A DNA stretch of 64,000 bases, from assembly GCA_024195585.1 (NCBI GenBank), contig SWBL01000089.1, positions 1 through 64,000 of the forward strand. The letters run 5' to 3'. Made by a program: the position numbers and the translations under genes. Of the stretch, positions 21,201 to 32,544 are shown piece after piece. The notes under the pieces were generated by a model. The model ran no database searches. It saw only the letters and a list, made by a program, of their open reading frames with translations, and was not told the origin of the DNA. This DNA comes from Aureobasidium sp. EXF-3400 (Eukaryota; Ascomycota; Dothideomycetes; Dothideales; Saccotheciaceae). Numbering within the stretch: position 1 is the stretch's first letter; each line of letters begins with the position of its first letter.

Positions 21201-22430
21201 CGTGAACCTCCTCCAGCAGCGACAGTGTTGATATCAAGCTGAGGAGATTGGATGGTAACGCCGGCGGTCGTGGTCTCGAAAACGTGTTCATATCTTCCTT
21301 CTCCATATCTTGATACATCAGTACTGGTTCCACCCATGTCGAAGCCAATGACAGGTGTTTTTGTCTTGGGGTCGTATGAGGTCAAAGCATATCCGACCAC
21401 ACCTCCAGCAGGTCCACTCAGGATAGCGCGTAGGCCTGAAAATGAGTCGACGTCAACCAAACCTCCGTCTGATTGCATAAATTCGCATCGCGCTCCTCTT
21501 GCACCTTCCTCGTTCTTGACGCTGGCAGTGCCTAGTCCACCCTCGAAACCTTTCTGGAAACCATCGATATATTTACGGATGGCAGGAGTAAGGTATGCAT
21601 CTGCGCAAGCTGAGGTAGCGCGAGGAACAAGCTTGATCATGGGCATCAGCTCGTGACTCAAACTGACGTGCTCGAAGCCAATCTCCTTTGCAATCTTGCC
21701 AACCATAGCTTCATGCTTTGGGAATGTGTAGCCGTGCATGAGGCAGACAGCGATACTCTTGAGGCCAGAATCGTAAACTTCCTGCAACTGCTTGCGTATT
21801 TGATCATGGTCGGGCTTCTTGAGAATGCGAACGGCCTCGCCTGACAAGCCCTTGACGAGCTCAGCATTGTCGCCAGCCTCTTCGATGGCCTTTGCCTCTG
21901 TTTGATTTCTTGTAGGATCTTCGGCGTAATCTTCCAACGTAACTCTTTCCTCAATTTCGACGACTCTTTTGTACAGAACCTCAGGCTTCTTAATGGCCAG
22001 ATCGAAGATGTTGGGTCTGCTCTGATTGCCGATCTCTAGACAGTCCTTGAAGCCTTTTGTGACTACCATGGCAATTTCTTCACCTTTTCTTTCTAGCAAG
22101 GCATTCGTTGCTACGGTTGTGCCCATTCTTATGCTCTCGATTTTGGTCGTATCTAGTGGCTCGCCTCGAGGGATGTCTTTGCCAGTGAACTTGGAGAGGA
22201 GACGGCGGATACCTTCTAACGGAGCGTCATCGTAATTTTGAGGGTCTACGGACAGGAGCTTGATAACGACATCGTCTTCCATGTTGCCTGTTCCCGGGTT
22301 TCCGACACAGTCGGTGAACTGCGGTAGATTGAGTTGGGTGTTGTAATGTGAAGAGTGGAAGGCGACTCACAGTACCGCCACGGTCAATGGCGATGCGAAT
22401 GCCGCGCTCGCCTCTCTTTTCTGAAGGCAT
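18264..22430 (-). CDS. OXP1: 5-oxoprolinase, ATP-hydrolysing
   Basis: Three exons: 22430-22371, 22318-19205 and 19151-18264, joining to 1353 aa, full length for the family. Exon 1 ends inside RIAIDRGGT and exon 2 continues [11 protein letters not shown], restoring the ATP-binding motif. The second junction restores [19 protein letters not shown]; that intron is 53 bp with a perfect GCTAAC branch site. HyuA-type half (hydantoinase A, about 230-530, with [17 protein letters not shown]) is followed by the HyuB half (about 780-1310, with [14 protein letters not shown]). The enzyme hydrolyses 5-oxo-L-proline to L-glutamate with ATP, closing the gamma-glutamyl (glutathione) cycle in the cytosol. 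No lesions seen. Divergent from the ankyrin-DIL gene. Confidence 0.97.
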
Positions 22431-23096
22431 AGTGGGCGGTTTAGATGACTATACACTCGGGTGTTTAGTCAAGGCCGGCTCTGGAATGGTGGAGGATACA
22501 AGTAATGAGTGTGTGAGGTAGTAAATAAGCTACGAGACGGAGGTACGAGCACAGAAGAGAAGGTGTGGAAGAGTATAAAGACAATAAAGCCTGGTTAGCA
22601 ATTGGAGATAGGCGATCGGAGAGGACGAGCTATCGCTGCAGTCGCGCCCCACCGCATTCTGACGTGCTTCCCGTCATGGCGGGGGGTCTGGAGACATGTC
22701 TCTAGCAGAGAACCAAAGACTGTTCTAAGACAGTATACCAGCGCTCAGCTCATAGTGAGAGTAGTTGAAGGCATTCAGTTACAACATTCAGTTGTCAAAG
22801 AGACTTGATTAAAGAAGCAGGCGAGATGGTTGTCAAAAGACTTGTCTCCGGAGCTCCCGCACGGACAAAACGTAGACGGAGAGTGGAGGCTTCGAACATG
22901 TGCGACATGATGGAGGCTGCTGCTGCTGTTTATCTACAACGTTTGCAATTAATTTGTCGCACCATGTCGCCGTCGCTGATGTGCCCTTGCTGAGCTTCCT
23001 CTGTCACAAGACCAGCTTTATCATTGTGCAATGAAAGACTTATGCGCCTGGTCCATCGCTTCCGCCAACCCCCTGTACTCATAGACTCAATCCACC
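22431..23096. promoter_or_regulatory. bidirectional promoter region, OXP1 / ankyrin-DIL gene
   Basis: A 666-bp gap between divergent starts. It contains no convincing ORF; a purine-rich segment lies near 22480-22620. No specific site could be assigned. Confidence 0.5.
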
Positions 23097-25598
23097 ATGG
23101 ACGACCACTCGCCCGAACACGAACACGGCGACGACCACAGCTTCGACCATCAACCAAAACCCCGCGAACTGCCTGCCGACCTTCCTCGTTCACTCGATGA
23201 CCGCAAGGCTTTCTCTGCCTACGGCAATGTCGAGACCGAGTACTATGACGCCTGGCAAGGTATGTGCCTGCCCGCCTGCTTGTACCACCATCCTCCAAGC
23301 TGACCAACCCACCCAACAGGCCAGTCTCAGTTCCTTACCGCTCCCACCATTGCCCACTCGAACAACTTCAATCTCTCCTTGAACGAACCCGACAACTTTG
23401 GTCCCTCAGAACACGACCTGGCTGAACACGACAGCAGGCTGGCCCACATGTTGGCAACCCAGGTCCGAAGCAACGACGATGAAAACGATATCGAAGATAC
23501 TGAAGAAAACGTCGTCAACGACAACAAACTTTCCGACCCCGAAAAGAGACAGATGCTCCAGGACTTCCTCTTCATGGCTGCCAGCAATGGTGACGTGGGC
23601 CGCATCAAGCGCTTGGTCAGAGGGAGTCCCGCCGTATACATTGATGTGAATGCCGTGGATTCTGAAGGTACTCCTCCCTTGGTCTACGCAAGTTGCTTCG
23701 GTCACAAAGATGTCGTCATGTCTCTACTGGATGCTGGCGCAGAGGTCGACAAGCAAGACAAGAACCAATGGAGCGCTCTCATGTGGGCCATGACCAACCG
23801 ACACAAGGATATCGCCAAGATTCTGCTGGATCATGGTGCTTCTACCGAGATTCAGTCATCCACTGGAAGGACTGCTCTCGATTTTGTTGCGCCAAATAGC
23901 GACATGTCAGAGTATCTCAATGACAGTGGCTATACGATTGGGAATGTTGGTGTGACGGATGATTTCTACAACTCTGGTTTCTCTCAGGACCGCTTCGAGG
24001 AGGAAATGGCTGAGAACGAGATGAAGCGACGCATGATGATGGAAAGTGCTGCGAATCTCGAAGTCGACCTGGGAAACCTTGGCCTGGACGAGCAACCTGA
24101 ATCTGCGGATGAGTTCGAGGACTCTCAGGAATTTGTTTGGGACAGGTGTCTCAACGACCAAATGTTCGTCTTCCAGGAGAATGACTCGGATCGCATTCTC
24201 AACATTGTTGTTACCGAAATGACTCCTCAGCGATCACCATCTCAAAAACCTATACCCGCCAACATCATTTTCCTTGGAGCCAGATACGCACACTATCACT
24301 CAAGCCAGGAGTTACTAACCGAGTGGCTCAATGCAGCTCAAGATAAGATCTACGCGGTAGTAGAGAAGCATCAATGGGATATGACTATGCTTGCTTTCTG
24401 GATGTCCAACACGACCCTCTTGTTGTATTACCTAAAGAAGGATCCTGGACTGGCCGAAGTCACTTCGACATTTCAAGCCAAGATGGCAGAGCTGATTCAC
24501 GAAATCTACGTACTCATCATCCGCGATGCCGAAAGGCGAATGGACAAAGTCCTGGATGAGGCCATGCTGGATCACGAAACCATCCCTGGATTTGAAGACA
24601 TCGCTTTCCAGAACGAGTGGAAATTCCTACGATCAAAACCCAAGGTCAAAGCGCCTGAACCACTGGAGAAGCGTTTCCGTCCTCCTTCACCCAAACGCCG
24701 CGCTCAGGTGTCTCCGAGGAACATTACTTCTCTCCTTTCTTCCACATTGTTCGTCCTCGACCTTTACGATGTTCATTCAGTCATTACCACCCAGATCATC
24801 TCGCAACTGCTCTATTGGCTCAGTGCTGAGATTTTCAACCGCATCATGTCTAACAAGCGCTATCTCGCTAGGACAAAAGCAATGCAGATCCGTATGAACA
24901 TTTCCCAACTCGAGGACTGGGCAAGAACCAACAACAGAGCTCCCGAGCACTTTGAGAATGGATCTTTGAATGCTACAGGCGAGAACATTATCGAAGCTGC
25001 TCGCAAGCACTTGGCGCCAGTAGTACAACTCTTGCAGTGGCTACAGTGTTTCTCTTCGCTGGGCCAGGATGACGAAGCATTGGACACAACTCTACAACAG
25101 CTTCCTGCTTTGACGACAAAACAGCTGCTTCACGCAGTAAAATACTACCGCGCCGAAGTAGGCGAGAAAATCCTTCCAAAAGCAGCTTTAAAGCACGTAG
25201 AAGAAAGTAAACGCCACCTCGCCCACAAAGCCTTGGAAGAAGCATCCGCGCCAACCGCAACAACAGCATCAACAACCCCAAGCACACCAGCAAAACCTTC
25301 CACCCCAGCAACCCCAGCTCCCGCACCACCCGCTCTCAAAAAAGACGAAGACGACTCGCCAGAAGGAAATCTCGTCGACCCTGCGCTGCTCCTACCTTTC
25401 CACCTCCCTACTTCAACAGACATGTTGGTAACCTATGGTGCAGGCTTTGGAGGTGTAAATCGCGAACGAGAACGTAGGTATACACCTACAGTACCACCCG
25501 ACTTTTTCCAAAAACTGGATCCTTCTTCGGGAAGTGCGGGTAGGAATTTGTATGAAGATGCCAAGTGGAGTGATGAGGATGTGGATTTGGGGAGTTGA
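23097..25598 (+). CDS. ankyrin-repeat and dilute (DIL) domain protein
   Basis: Two exons, 23097-23259 and 23320-25598, giving 813 aa; the 60-bp intron has GTATGT and CAACAG ends. Residues ~145-255 hold about three ankyrin repeats (GTPPLVYASCFGHKDVVMSLLDAG; WSALMWAMTNRHKDIAKILLDHGAS; TALDF). The central part (about 350-640) is a DIL domain: WMSNTTLLLYYLKKD and LLYWLSAEIFNRIMSN are typical of the cargo-binding tail of class V myosins. The C-terminus is Pro/Thr/Ala-rich and disordered. Fungi have a conserved family of this ankyrin-DIL architecture without a motor. A role in polarised transport or tethering is an inference from the DIL domain. Confidence 0.9.
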
Positions 25599-26071
25599 GA
25601 AACGAGATACCTAAGAAGCAGATGGTGATGCATAGCGAAGAAAATAAACGAATTATATTATTTCTCATTTTGACTTGACACAACTGTCCTTCTAGTACTT
25701 TGAACAATGCTCTGCCTGGCAATTGAGATGGGGTCTTAGTTTACAGCTAGCACATGGGGAAAGAGAGTATCATCTGGAAAAGAATCGTTCTGGGGAAAGA
25801 ATCATCTAAGTACTAATCATCATCAAACACCTCGTCTGTAAGCTACCATGTCCTTGTTCCCTTCCTCAAGGATATTGTGGGCCTTGGGCAGACTTGAAGC
25901 CGACCTTAGGATAGAGAACGAGACAAGGACCAGGTTCCGTCAGAAAATGAATATGAGCAGAGGCGTTCATGTTGTTACACCAAACCGATTGCATGCATTG
26001 TTAGGGCGTCCTCAGTCACTTGTCTGTAGTGGGATAGACTTGAGATGGTGATCACCGGCCGGATGTTATGC
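25599..26071. other. intergenic, convergent 3' region
   Basis: Holds the 3' UTR of the ankyrin-DIL gene. I see no gene, RNA or repeat in it. Confidence 0.5.
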
Positions 26072-26455
26072 TCAATGTTCACGTTGGTATCCACGAAGAC
26101 TGCGTGGAGGGTGGATATCGCCCCAGATTCCATCATAGAATTCTTCCTCAAATTCGTCGGTAGAAACTTCCTCGAATTCTTCATTAGAGTATTCCTCGGA
26201 TTCTTCAGCAGAGTCTCCCTCAGATCCCTCAAAAGAATTTTCCTCTGATGCTCCGGCAGAACTATTCTCAGACTCTTCGCTAGAAATTTGATATGATTTT
26301 TCTGATTCTTTTTCGAACGCATTCTCCAGTGGGGTGCCTTGCTGGAGCTGGGCTTCTGTGTAGGACCAGGGACGAAATTCATGTACAGGATTGACATGAT
26401 CAGAAGCTTCCTAGGTTTCATCAAGTTCTCCATCAGCATCCTCTTCAGAACCTTC
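26072..26455 (-). pseudogene. in-frame acidic extension beyond the stop of the 26456-28021 gene, interrupted by two TAGs
   Basis: Reading on past the stop codon in the same frame gives 127 more codons before TGA (26074-26072), interrupted only by the TAG that ends the main ORF and one further TAG about 15 codons later. The extension keeps the Glu/Ser-rich composition of the upstream protein and consists of degenerate repeats (for example SAEESEEYSNEEFEEVSTDE). Both TAGs sit in the context CCTAGGAAG, where sister repeats have CCGAGGAA, so each looks like a Glu codon GAG changed to TAG. Most likely this is a decayed coding tail; readthrough or an assembly variant are alternatives. Confidence 0.5.
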
Positions 26456-28021
26456 CTAGGATTCTTCTGTTTCCTGTTCTTGCTCGGGTGCTTCTTTCAT
26501 GGCCGTGTCTTCTTCGGACTTTTCTTTCATGGCCGTGTCTTCTTCGGACTTTTCTGATCCTGCTGTTGTGTCGATAGCGGGTTCCTTGTCGCTGAGCTCC
26601 TGGACTGGCTCTGGTACTCCAGCTTCTTCGACCTGTTGAGCTTCTTGTGTGGCTTCTTCCGTAGCTGGTGCCTCGAGCTTCTCGGTAGATTCTTCTGCAA
26701 GTACTACCGTCAACGGCTCTTGCGTAGTCTCTTCCACAGCTACTGCACTTGATGGCTCTTCTGTAACGTCACCCATTCCTTCTTTTACAGTTACCTCCGC
26801 AGCTGGCACAGGAGTCTTTTCTGCTTGTTCCGTGATTGGTAGAGGGGTTTCCTCTGCGGGTTCCGTAGCTGGCGCGGGATTCTCTTCTGCTTGTTCTGTG
26901 ATAGGTGCAGGAGTCTCCTCTGTCTGGTTTGTGGTCGCGGGGAGCTGCTCTTCTGCTTGAGGTTCTGTTGGTGCGGGTGCTGCGATCTCAGGTTTGGCAA
27001 GGGAATCCTCTTCTTGAGGCTCCTCTCCTTCGCTGACTTCACCGTCCTCTCGGTCATCATCATCCTCATCACCTTCTTCGCCTTCCTCGCCATCTTCTTC
27101 ATCCCCTTCGTCGTTGGCATCGGGCTTCGGAGTAGAATCGATGTCCATTGCAGAGTCATCTGCATTTGCGTTGAGAGTCGAGGGTGTAGCGACACTGGCT
27201 CCGCCTCCAGGAGTCGAGGTTGCTGCGGCATTGTGGCTGTCGTTTGGATTGAACATGACCTTCTTCTTGCCACGGCCAGGTCCACCCTTCCTGATTCTGC
27301 GCGGAGGAATAGGTTTACGTCTCATCGGTTGCTGCTGTTGTTGAAGTAGGTCGGTCGCAACAATGACACCTTCAGCATTAGCGATGCCGACGCCCTCGAT
27401 GACAGTTCCAGGAGCTGCCTGTACTGGCGCGGCATCAGCCATGACAGTATCCTCTGTGACTTCGCCTTCGACAGTTTGACCCTCAGGAACCAGAACCTCG
27501 TAGACTGTGGTGTTGCCATCTGCATCTGACTTCATAACCTTGGCTTTCCTCGTAGGTACTGACGATGCCGCGGCATTTGCTGCTTGCAGTGCTATCTGAG
27601 TGTGCAGACTGGGAAGACCTTTGCGACGCTTGGCAAGAAACTCGCGCTCGGGCTTTTCGAGGTGAGATGGCACTTGGCTCCACTTCTTGGATTGCCAACC
27701 AGTCTGAACAGTTTCGCCCTCTTCGTCTTCTTCCTGCTTGTCGTCTTCGGTGGGTTCCTGGGGGCGTTTTGCAAGTCTCGGTCTTCTTGCTTCACGCAGC
27801 AATTGTTGTGTCCATGGAGCAAGCTGGTTTGAGTCGCGCGGCATAGGAAGTTCAGGCCATGCATTGTCACCGCCCTGAGTGGCCTCTGTCGGTGGTGGGA
27901 GACCTACTATGGTCTCAGACTGAGACCATTGACGAACAGGCAGACCTTCAAAGACATCATGATCTGCTTGGGAGCGACCAGAACGATTGCTGCGGCCTCC
28001 AGCGCGAAACTGTTGAGCCAT
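26456..28021 (-). CDS. acidic low-complexity protein, probably nuclear
   Basis: 521 aa, single ORF; I do not recognise a named family. The N-terminal ~200 residues are the only non-repetitive part and contain ordered blocks: LAPWTQQLLREARRPRLAKR and KKWSQVPSHLEKPEREFLAK. A basic patch near the middle (RRKPIPPRRIRKGGPGRGKK) resembles an AT-hook or nuclear localisation signal. The C-terminal half is Glu/Ala/Thr/Pro-rich with imperfect repeats (TPAPITEQAEENPAPATEPA; the duplicated EKSEEDTAMK). This architecture suggests a chromatin- or RNA-associated factor, but that is inference. The start at 28021 could be replaced if the acceptor-like CTAAC...CAACAG just at the ATG (28030-28009) is used. The frame continues past the stop (see 26072-26455). 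Confidence 0.7.
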   Translation of the reverse strand: MAQQFRAGGRSNRSGRSQADHDVFEGLPVRQWSQSETIVGLPPPTEATQGGDNAWPELPMPRDSNQLAPWTQQLLREARRPRLAKRPQEPTEDDKQEEDEEGETVQTGWQSKKWSQVPSHLEKPEREFLAKRRKGLPSLHTQIALQAANAAASSVPTRKAKVMKSDADGNTTVYEVLVPEGQTVEGEVTEDTVMADAAPVQAAPGTVIEGVGIANAEGVIVATDLLQQQQQPMRRKPIPPRRIRKGGPGRGKKKVMFNPNDSHNAAATSTPGGGASVATPSTLNANADDSAMDIDSTPKPDANDEGDEEDGEEGEEGDEDDDDREDGEVSEGEEPQEEDSLAKPEIAAPAPTEPQAEEQLPATTNQTEETPAPITEQAEENPAPATEPAEETPLPITEQAEKTPVPAAEVTVKEGMGDVTEEPSSAVAVEETTQEPLTVVLAEESTEKLEAPATEEATQEAQQVEEAGVPEPVQELSDKEPAIDTTAGSEKSEEDTAMKEKSEEDTAMKEAPEQEQETEES

Positions 28022-28328
28022 CGATGTTAGTCGGTGTTCCTGAGACTTGTTCGGAAAGTGAGAAAGCTATAGCTTGTTCTTCCAGATGGTGGATTGTATT
28101 TCTGTTGAGGTGCTGTTTGTACGAAGATGAAGGTGTAGATATGGGTAGATGAGTAACAAATTCCGTGTGTGTTTTTGGGATATGGATGCCTTGACTGATG
28201 TTGACCAAGATGCATGCAGCTTCAAGAATCTCAAGATCGATGTTCTCAACAGATGCGTTGGGATTCATGTTCTTGTGAATATAGTGCTCGGGAAAGACAA
28301 TTGGGACGGCGGGAGTTTGAGAAAGCAT
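27957..28328 (-). CDS. possible small ORF or upstream exon overlapping the acidic gene
   Basis: An ORF of 123 codons from the Met at 28328 (frame open to 28445). Its composition is more protein-like than chance: a helix-like block (DIEILEAACILVNIS type, Leu/Ala/Glu-rich) and later HHLEEQAIAFSLSEQ. Its 3' end overlaps the start of the acidic gene in another frame. A CTAAC branch motif followed by CAACAG lies right at the acidic gene's ATG, so this segment may be an upstream exon spliced into the acidic ORF. Not recognised; could equally be non-coding leader. Confidence 0.25.
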   Translation of the reverse strand: MLSQTPAVPIVFPEHYIHKNMNPNASVENIDLEILEAACILVNISQGIHIPKTHTEFVTHLPISTPSSSYKQHLNRNTIHHLEEQAIAFSLSEQVSGTPTNIDGSTVSRWRPQQSFWSLPSRS

Positions 28329-28895
28329 GTCGCGCGGGATTTTGGGCAAGGTGTAGTGAGAGGGAAAGGTCAGAGAGAGAAGCGCCGAACAGAAAGGAAT
28401 AAGGCGAAGAGTGGGACAGAAAGAGAAGGCACGTACAGGAGCCATGACTGTGTTTCTTTTTACACTTCCCGGTCGGAGAGTTTCAGAGACAAGTCGCGAG
28501 TCTCAATCAACTTCGATACGTGTCTCCTGATAACAATTCTGCTGCCTCGGGATAACTGCCTCTTATTCACGCACTTTTGCGAGTGATTAACAACTGTTGC
28601 TTGGTTGGCGACAGCGCGTCTCCCCTCACGGTCCGACGACGCGACTTGCTCGGGAGTCTCGGCGGCCGGCCACTCTTCGGCATGTATAGCTGATTGCTCA
28701 GTCTAGATCTTTAGCAGCAGCGATGATTAGCAACCTGGTATTACTGCAAGAACTACGAAGTGGCATGTTTGTGAAATAATGATATTGACTCGAGTGGTTG
28801 TCGTATGTTTACAGTTCAGCCCATCAGGGCGATTGGTATTTTGGAAAGCATATAAACCGTGACTCCACCTCCGTTACACCCAAAAGAAGACAAGC
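28329..28895. other. intergenic, upstream of the acidic gene
   Basis: Between the 3' end of ISD11 (minus) and the acidic gene (minus). No gene, RNA or repeat was seen apart from the possible upstream ORF already listed. Confidence 0.45.
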
Positions 28896-29574
28896 TCAGT
28901 CCCAGCTAGCATTGATGTTAGTATGTGCCTCAGATGCTGATGGTGACAGCAAAAACTCACCCGTGTTCGGTTTGTCTGACGATGTCGTTTCTATTGCCGG
29001 TCTGCTTGCCGGTCTTGCCTCCCTCAACCACTAGCCTGTCTAGCTGGAAGAACTGGCTGACAACCGTTTGTCTCTGTAGCGCAATAGTCAGCATTTGTGA
29101 CTTTGCTCGTATATGGAATGAGTACGAAGGGTCGTATGTGCAGACATGCAGTGGCCGCAGGTAGGATCCCAAGACTACTCTCGCTTTTGGTCTTGCTCCA
29201 GTCTGATGCCACTGCGCATGGTACTCTCTGCACAACTTCGCTATCGGCTCATCTAAGGACTCACCTTCAACATCTGCAATTCTTTGTTTCCCCTCTCCAA
29301 AAGCTCTTGGATCTTACTCGAGTCGGATTCGGACATGTGCTGACGGAAGGCATCCTTGGTGCGACGCGTGGCGTACTCGCGGAAGTTGTATGCGGCAAAC
29401 TGGTTTCCCTGGCGCAAGAGCTTGCGGTACTGTGTCGAGACACTATTAGCTTCGTGCACTTTCGGCGGCGAATCGTAGTGTCGCAAGATTGTTTTTTCGC
29501 GCAGGACGGGTTCAGGATCGTTGTGGGAGGAGCAGGCGTACCAGGGAGCGGACTTTGACTTGTGATGAGCTCAT
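28896..29574 (-). CDS. ISD11: Isd11/LYRM4, LYR-motif Fe-S assembly factor
   Basis: Four exons: 29574-29542, 29429-29265, 29073-28961 and 28905-28896, joining to 106 aa. Exon 1 ends with the Leu codon and exon 2 begins Tyr-Arg, so the first intron splits the LYR motif itself ([10 protein letters not shown]). Conserved blocks follow: [18 protein letters not shown], then [19 protein letters not shown] and [13 protein letters not shown], the Isd11 signature. Isd11 binds and stabilises the cysteine desulfurase Nfs1 with acyl-carrier protein in the mitochondrial matrix, where sulfur is released for iron-sulfur clusters. The last exon adds only three codons after a CTAAC branch site and TAG acceptor. 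Confidence 0.93.
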
Positions 29575-30067
29575 GTTCCAATGTGCGAATATGGTGAGGC
29601 GAGAGGTTCTTTGACGAATTGTATGTATCTGTAAAGATGCGTCAGCATGAGCTTTCTCTCCGGCTTCGGAACATGAACTGAGTGATAGACTCAAGACGCG
29701 AGGGAGACCACGCACCTGTTGTTTTATTCGTTCAACAAAGATTTGGTCAGTCGTCAGTGAGTAGTTTAAACGTAGGTAGGTACTCTGTCTTCAAGCAAAT
29801 GTTGCCGTTATGTCATCCAAAAGCTGATGGACCGAGAGTCCGAATCTCCGTCCGACCTTCACAGATGCTTGGCAAGGTCTGGATGATAGATAGACGATAC
29901 TCATTCAAGCGAATGTTTTTAGATACGAACAGACCAAATCGTACGATTAAAAACATGTTAAACCCTGCAAACGAAGAATAGATACCCAATTGCATGTCCT
30001 GCATATTCCCTCTTTGACGCCGGTCCAGGTATACCTTGTCCCAAATCCATCCATTCCCGTTCCGCCA
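29575..30067. other. intergenic, ISD11 promoter
   Basis: Between the stop of the SET methyltransferase gene and the ISD11 start, both on the minus strand. Nothing else recognised. Confidence 0.5.
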
Positions 30068-32544
30068 TTAATCGTCCGCCTTGACTGCTCTCATGGTGCG
30101 AGCCATCTTGACCGCGTCTTTGCTTACTGGTCTAACCTTCATTGAGCCTTTGGGAATGCTCTTGTTGTCCATGCTGCGACGAGCCGGCTTGGTCACTCGC
30201 GAACCAACGACTCCTGCATCATCCGCTCGTGGAGTCTCTCTGTCCTTTTTCTTGATAGACGAGAGTCTTCCGAGCTTTTGTGGTTTCTTCTCTGGCGTGG
30301 CCTTGGGCTTATGACCAGTCATCCTGGTGGTCACCTTCTGAACGAAGCGCCTGGCTCCATTCTTGTCCTTGGTGACGGTAGTGGTTGTCGTCGTCTTCTT
30401 GACTTCGAGATCTGCAGGGAGAATGCCCTGCTTCTGAAGGCGTGCGATCTCCTTGTCCTTGCGAGCTTCTTCTATTCTGGTCTTTTCCATAGTCTCATCG
30501 ACGTAGACCCAGCCCTTGGACATCTGAGGAACTTTGCGCTTCTTGAAAAGGTCCTTGTCGACTTCGGCTGCAGGAGTGGCACCAAAGAATTCGCCAACTT
30601 TGCGCTTCATGCCAGCAGCCATTCCTTCCTTCTCCTTCTTGGTCACAGGCTTGTTGGCATCCTTCGGTCTTGGGCCCAAGACACCACGGCAGTTAGTCGC
30701 ACCACAACGGCACTCCTGGACGTTCTTAACAGAGTAAGGACTGTGAGTGCGCGTTAGTATGTTTTCGCTTGATAAGATGCTGTTTTTTAACTTACTCAAA
30801 GTTGTAGTCGTAGGTCAATTCCTCGCCAGTCAGGATGCCACGATCACCTGCAAAAAGCGCCATGCGTGGTTGACCACCAACAAAACGTTTGAGCATTTTG
30901 CAGTTGGGCTCACAAGAATGGTTGACGAAACGAGCGATAGAGCCCTTGGTTGCATCGAGGATCATACCTTGATCGAATTCCATCTGGTAATAGTCCTAAA
31001 AAATATTAGTGATGATCGAAGCCTTCTTCAACACCGAAACTTACGGCCTTATCCTTGTAATCTTCTCTGATTCTTCTGCCGGCCTCGTTAGGAGTGATGA
31101 TTTCGCCAGTGTACTCAGTGATGATCTCGTTTGGCTCGTATGATCTACAAGCGCGCACACCGAAGCCTCGGTCCGGGGTCTTGATGACCTCGACTCCAGC
31201 ATTGAAGAGGTAGTATTGCGACTTTTTGTCAGCCTTATTTGCACGCTCCATACGAACTGCGAGTCCTGCGAAGTCACGGTTGGTGCAAAGGTCTCCAAGA
31301 CCACAGTTGTTCGAGTCGCATTCATAGTCCATGGCACGGTTGAGGCAGTGTTCACCGCATCCGGGCTCTGAAGAGCCGGGGACTGGCGGTGTGCAAATGC
31401 ACAGAGACCTTTCGAAGTAGGGCTTCTTCCAGTAGTGGATAGCGTCACCGACTAGACGATTCTTGTGAACCTTGCCCCAGTCCTTCGGCTTTTCCTCGCC
31501 ACGTTGGTGGTAAACAGGAGCAAAGACGTCGTAGGGAATGGTGAAAGGACGCTCTCTCTCGAGATAGGAAAACATGGGCAAGGCGACAAGACTGTTGCGT
31601 TTCTGGGGCTGGGTAGCATCAGGGAGGAATGAGGTTGATAGAGGGCGAGCTTTGCCAGTGGGCTTCCGCGAAGGCTTGGGGATAGATTGATCATCGTAGC
31701 TTGAGAGGGTCTGGCCCGCATATAGACCTTGGGTCTCATAGCGCTTGGTTGGCTTCTTGTTTTTGGCAGAGAAGACTTGCGGCATAGTAATGCTGAAGCT
31801 CGACGAAAGACGGGCGAGTTTGCTGGGCCTCTCGATACGCTCCGGTTGCTCTGCGGCACCGTCATCTTGTTGTGCCTCCTCCTTTGTATCCTTAGGGGCC
31901 TCAATGGCCAGCAGCCGGCGGCTCTGTCTGCGGTCTGTCTTATCGGTTTCGCTTGCTTCTCGGTCTCGCTTGCCGAGCACGCTCTTCACTCTGCCAAGGG
32001 CACGGCCAGTCGTCTCAATCAGCATGTCCATGGAAGATCTGTGTCGACGCTTCTTCCTGTCGGGCAGATCGGAAGCGTTGTCACCAGGCAGGTTGTCCAT
32101 CTCCCAGTCCATGTTCAAAGCCTTGACACCGTCGTTCAGTAATTGACGGTTGGGCGTGCTGGATGAAGGGCCAGGAGTGTCATCGACGAGTGTGTCTCCA
32201 GAGAAGTTGCGGGCAGCTTTCTCGCTAGCCATCTCACGGCCGGCGGAAGTACGGCGTACGCCAGACAAAACACCGAGGTTGTAAGAGGCAGGACCAGACT
32301 TGCGACGTGATGATTTACGCGTCAGATCTGCTGAGTCGGTCGCGTTCATCTCTTCCTTGTCGATTGCTGATCCGACATGATCGGAGACGCTGGTAGGGGG
32401 TGTAGACATGACAGCGAGAGCAGCCGATGAGAGCGAGCCTTCACGCGCGCTACCACCAACTTCGATGTTTGATGCCGCCGAGGATGAGCTCGTCGAGCCC
32501 GATGACAGTCTCGGAAGAGGCAAGCTCTTTCTCTGCTTCGCCAT
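30068..32544 (-). CDS. ASH1-like histone H3 lysine methyltransferase (AWS-SET-postSET)
   Basis: Three exons, 32544-31045, 30995-30796 and 30740-30068, joining to 790 aa. The N-terminal ~360 residues are Ser-rich and disordered. A cysteine-rich AWS domain follows (about 375-430, CGEHCLNRAMDYECD and CGLGDLCTNRDF). The SET domain (about 440-570) has GFGVRACRSY, RFVNHSCEPNC and ELTYDYNFDPY, all catalytic positions intact. The post-SET zinc motif is ECRCGATNCRG. The last ~190 residues are very basic. This order, without WW or SRI domains, argues for ASH1 rather than Set2; fungal ASH1 places H3K36 methylation at silent regions. Junctions are exact: the second intron has a perfect ATACTAAC branch site. 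Confidence 0.9.
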
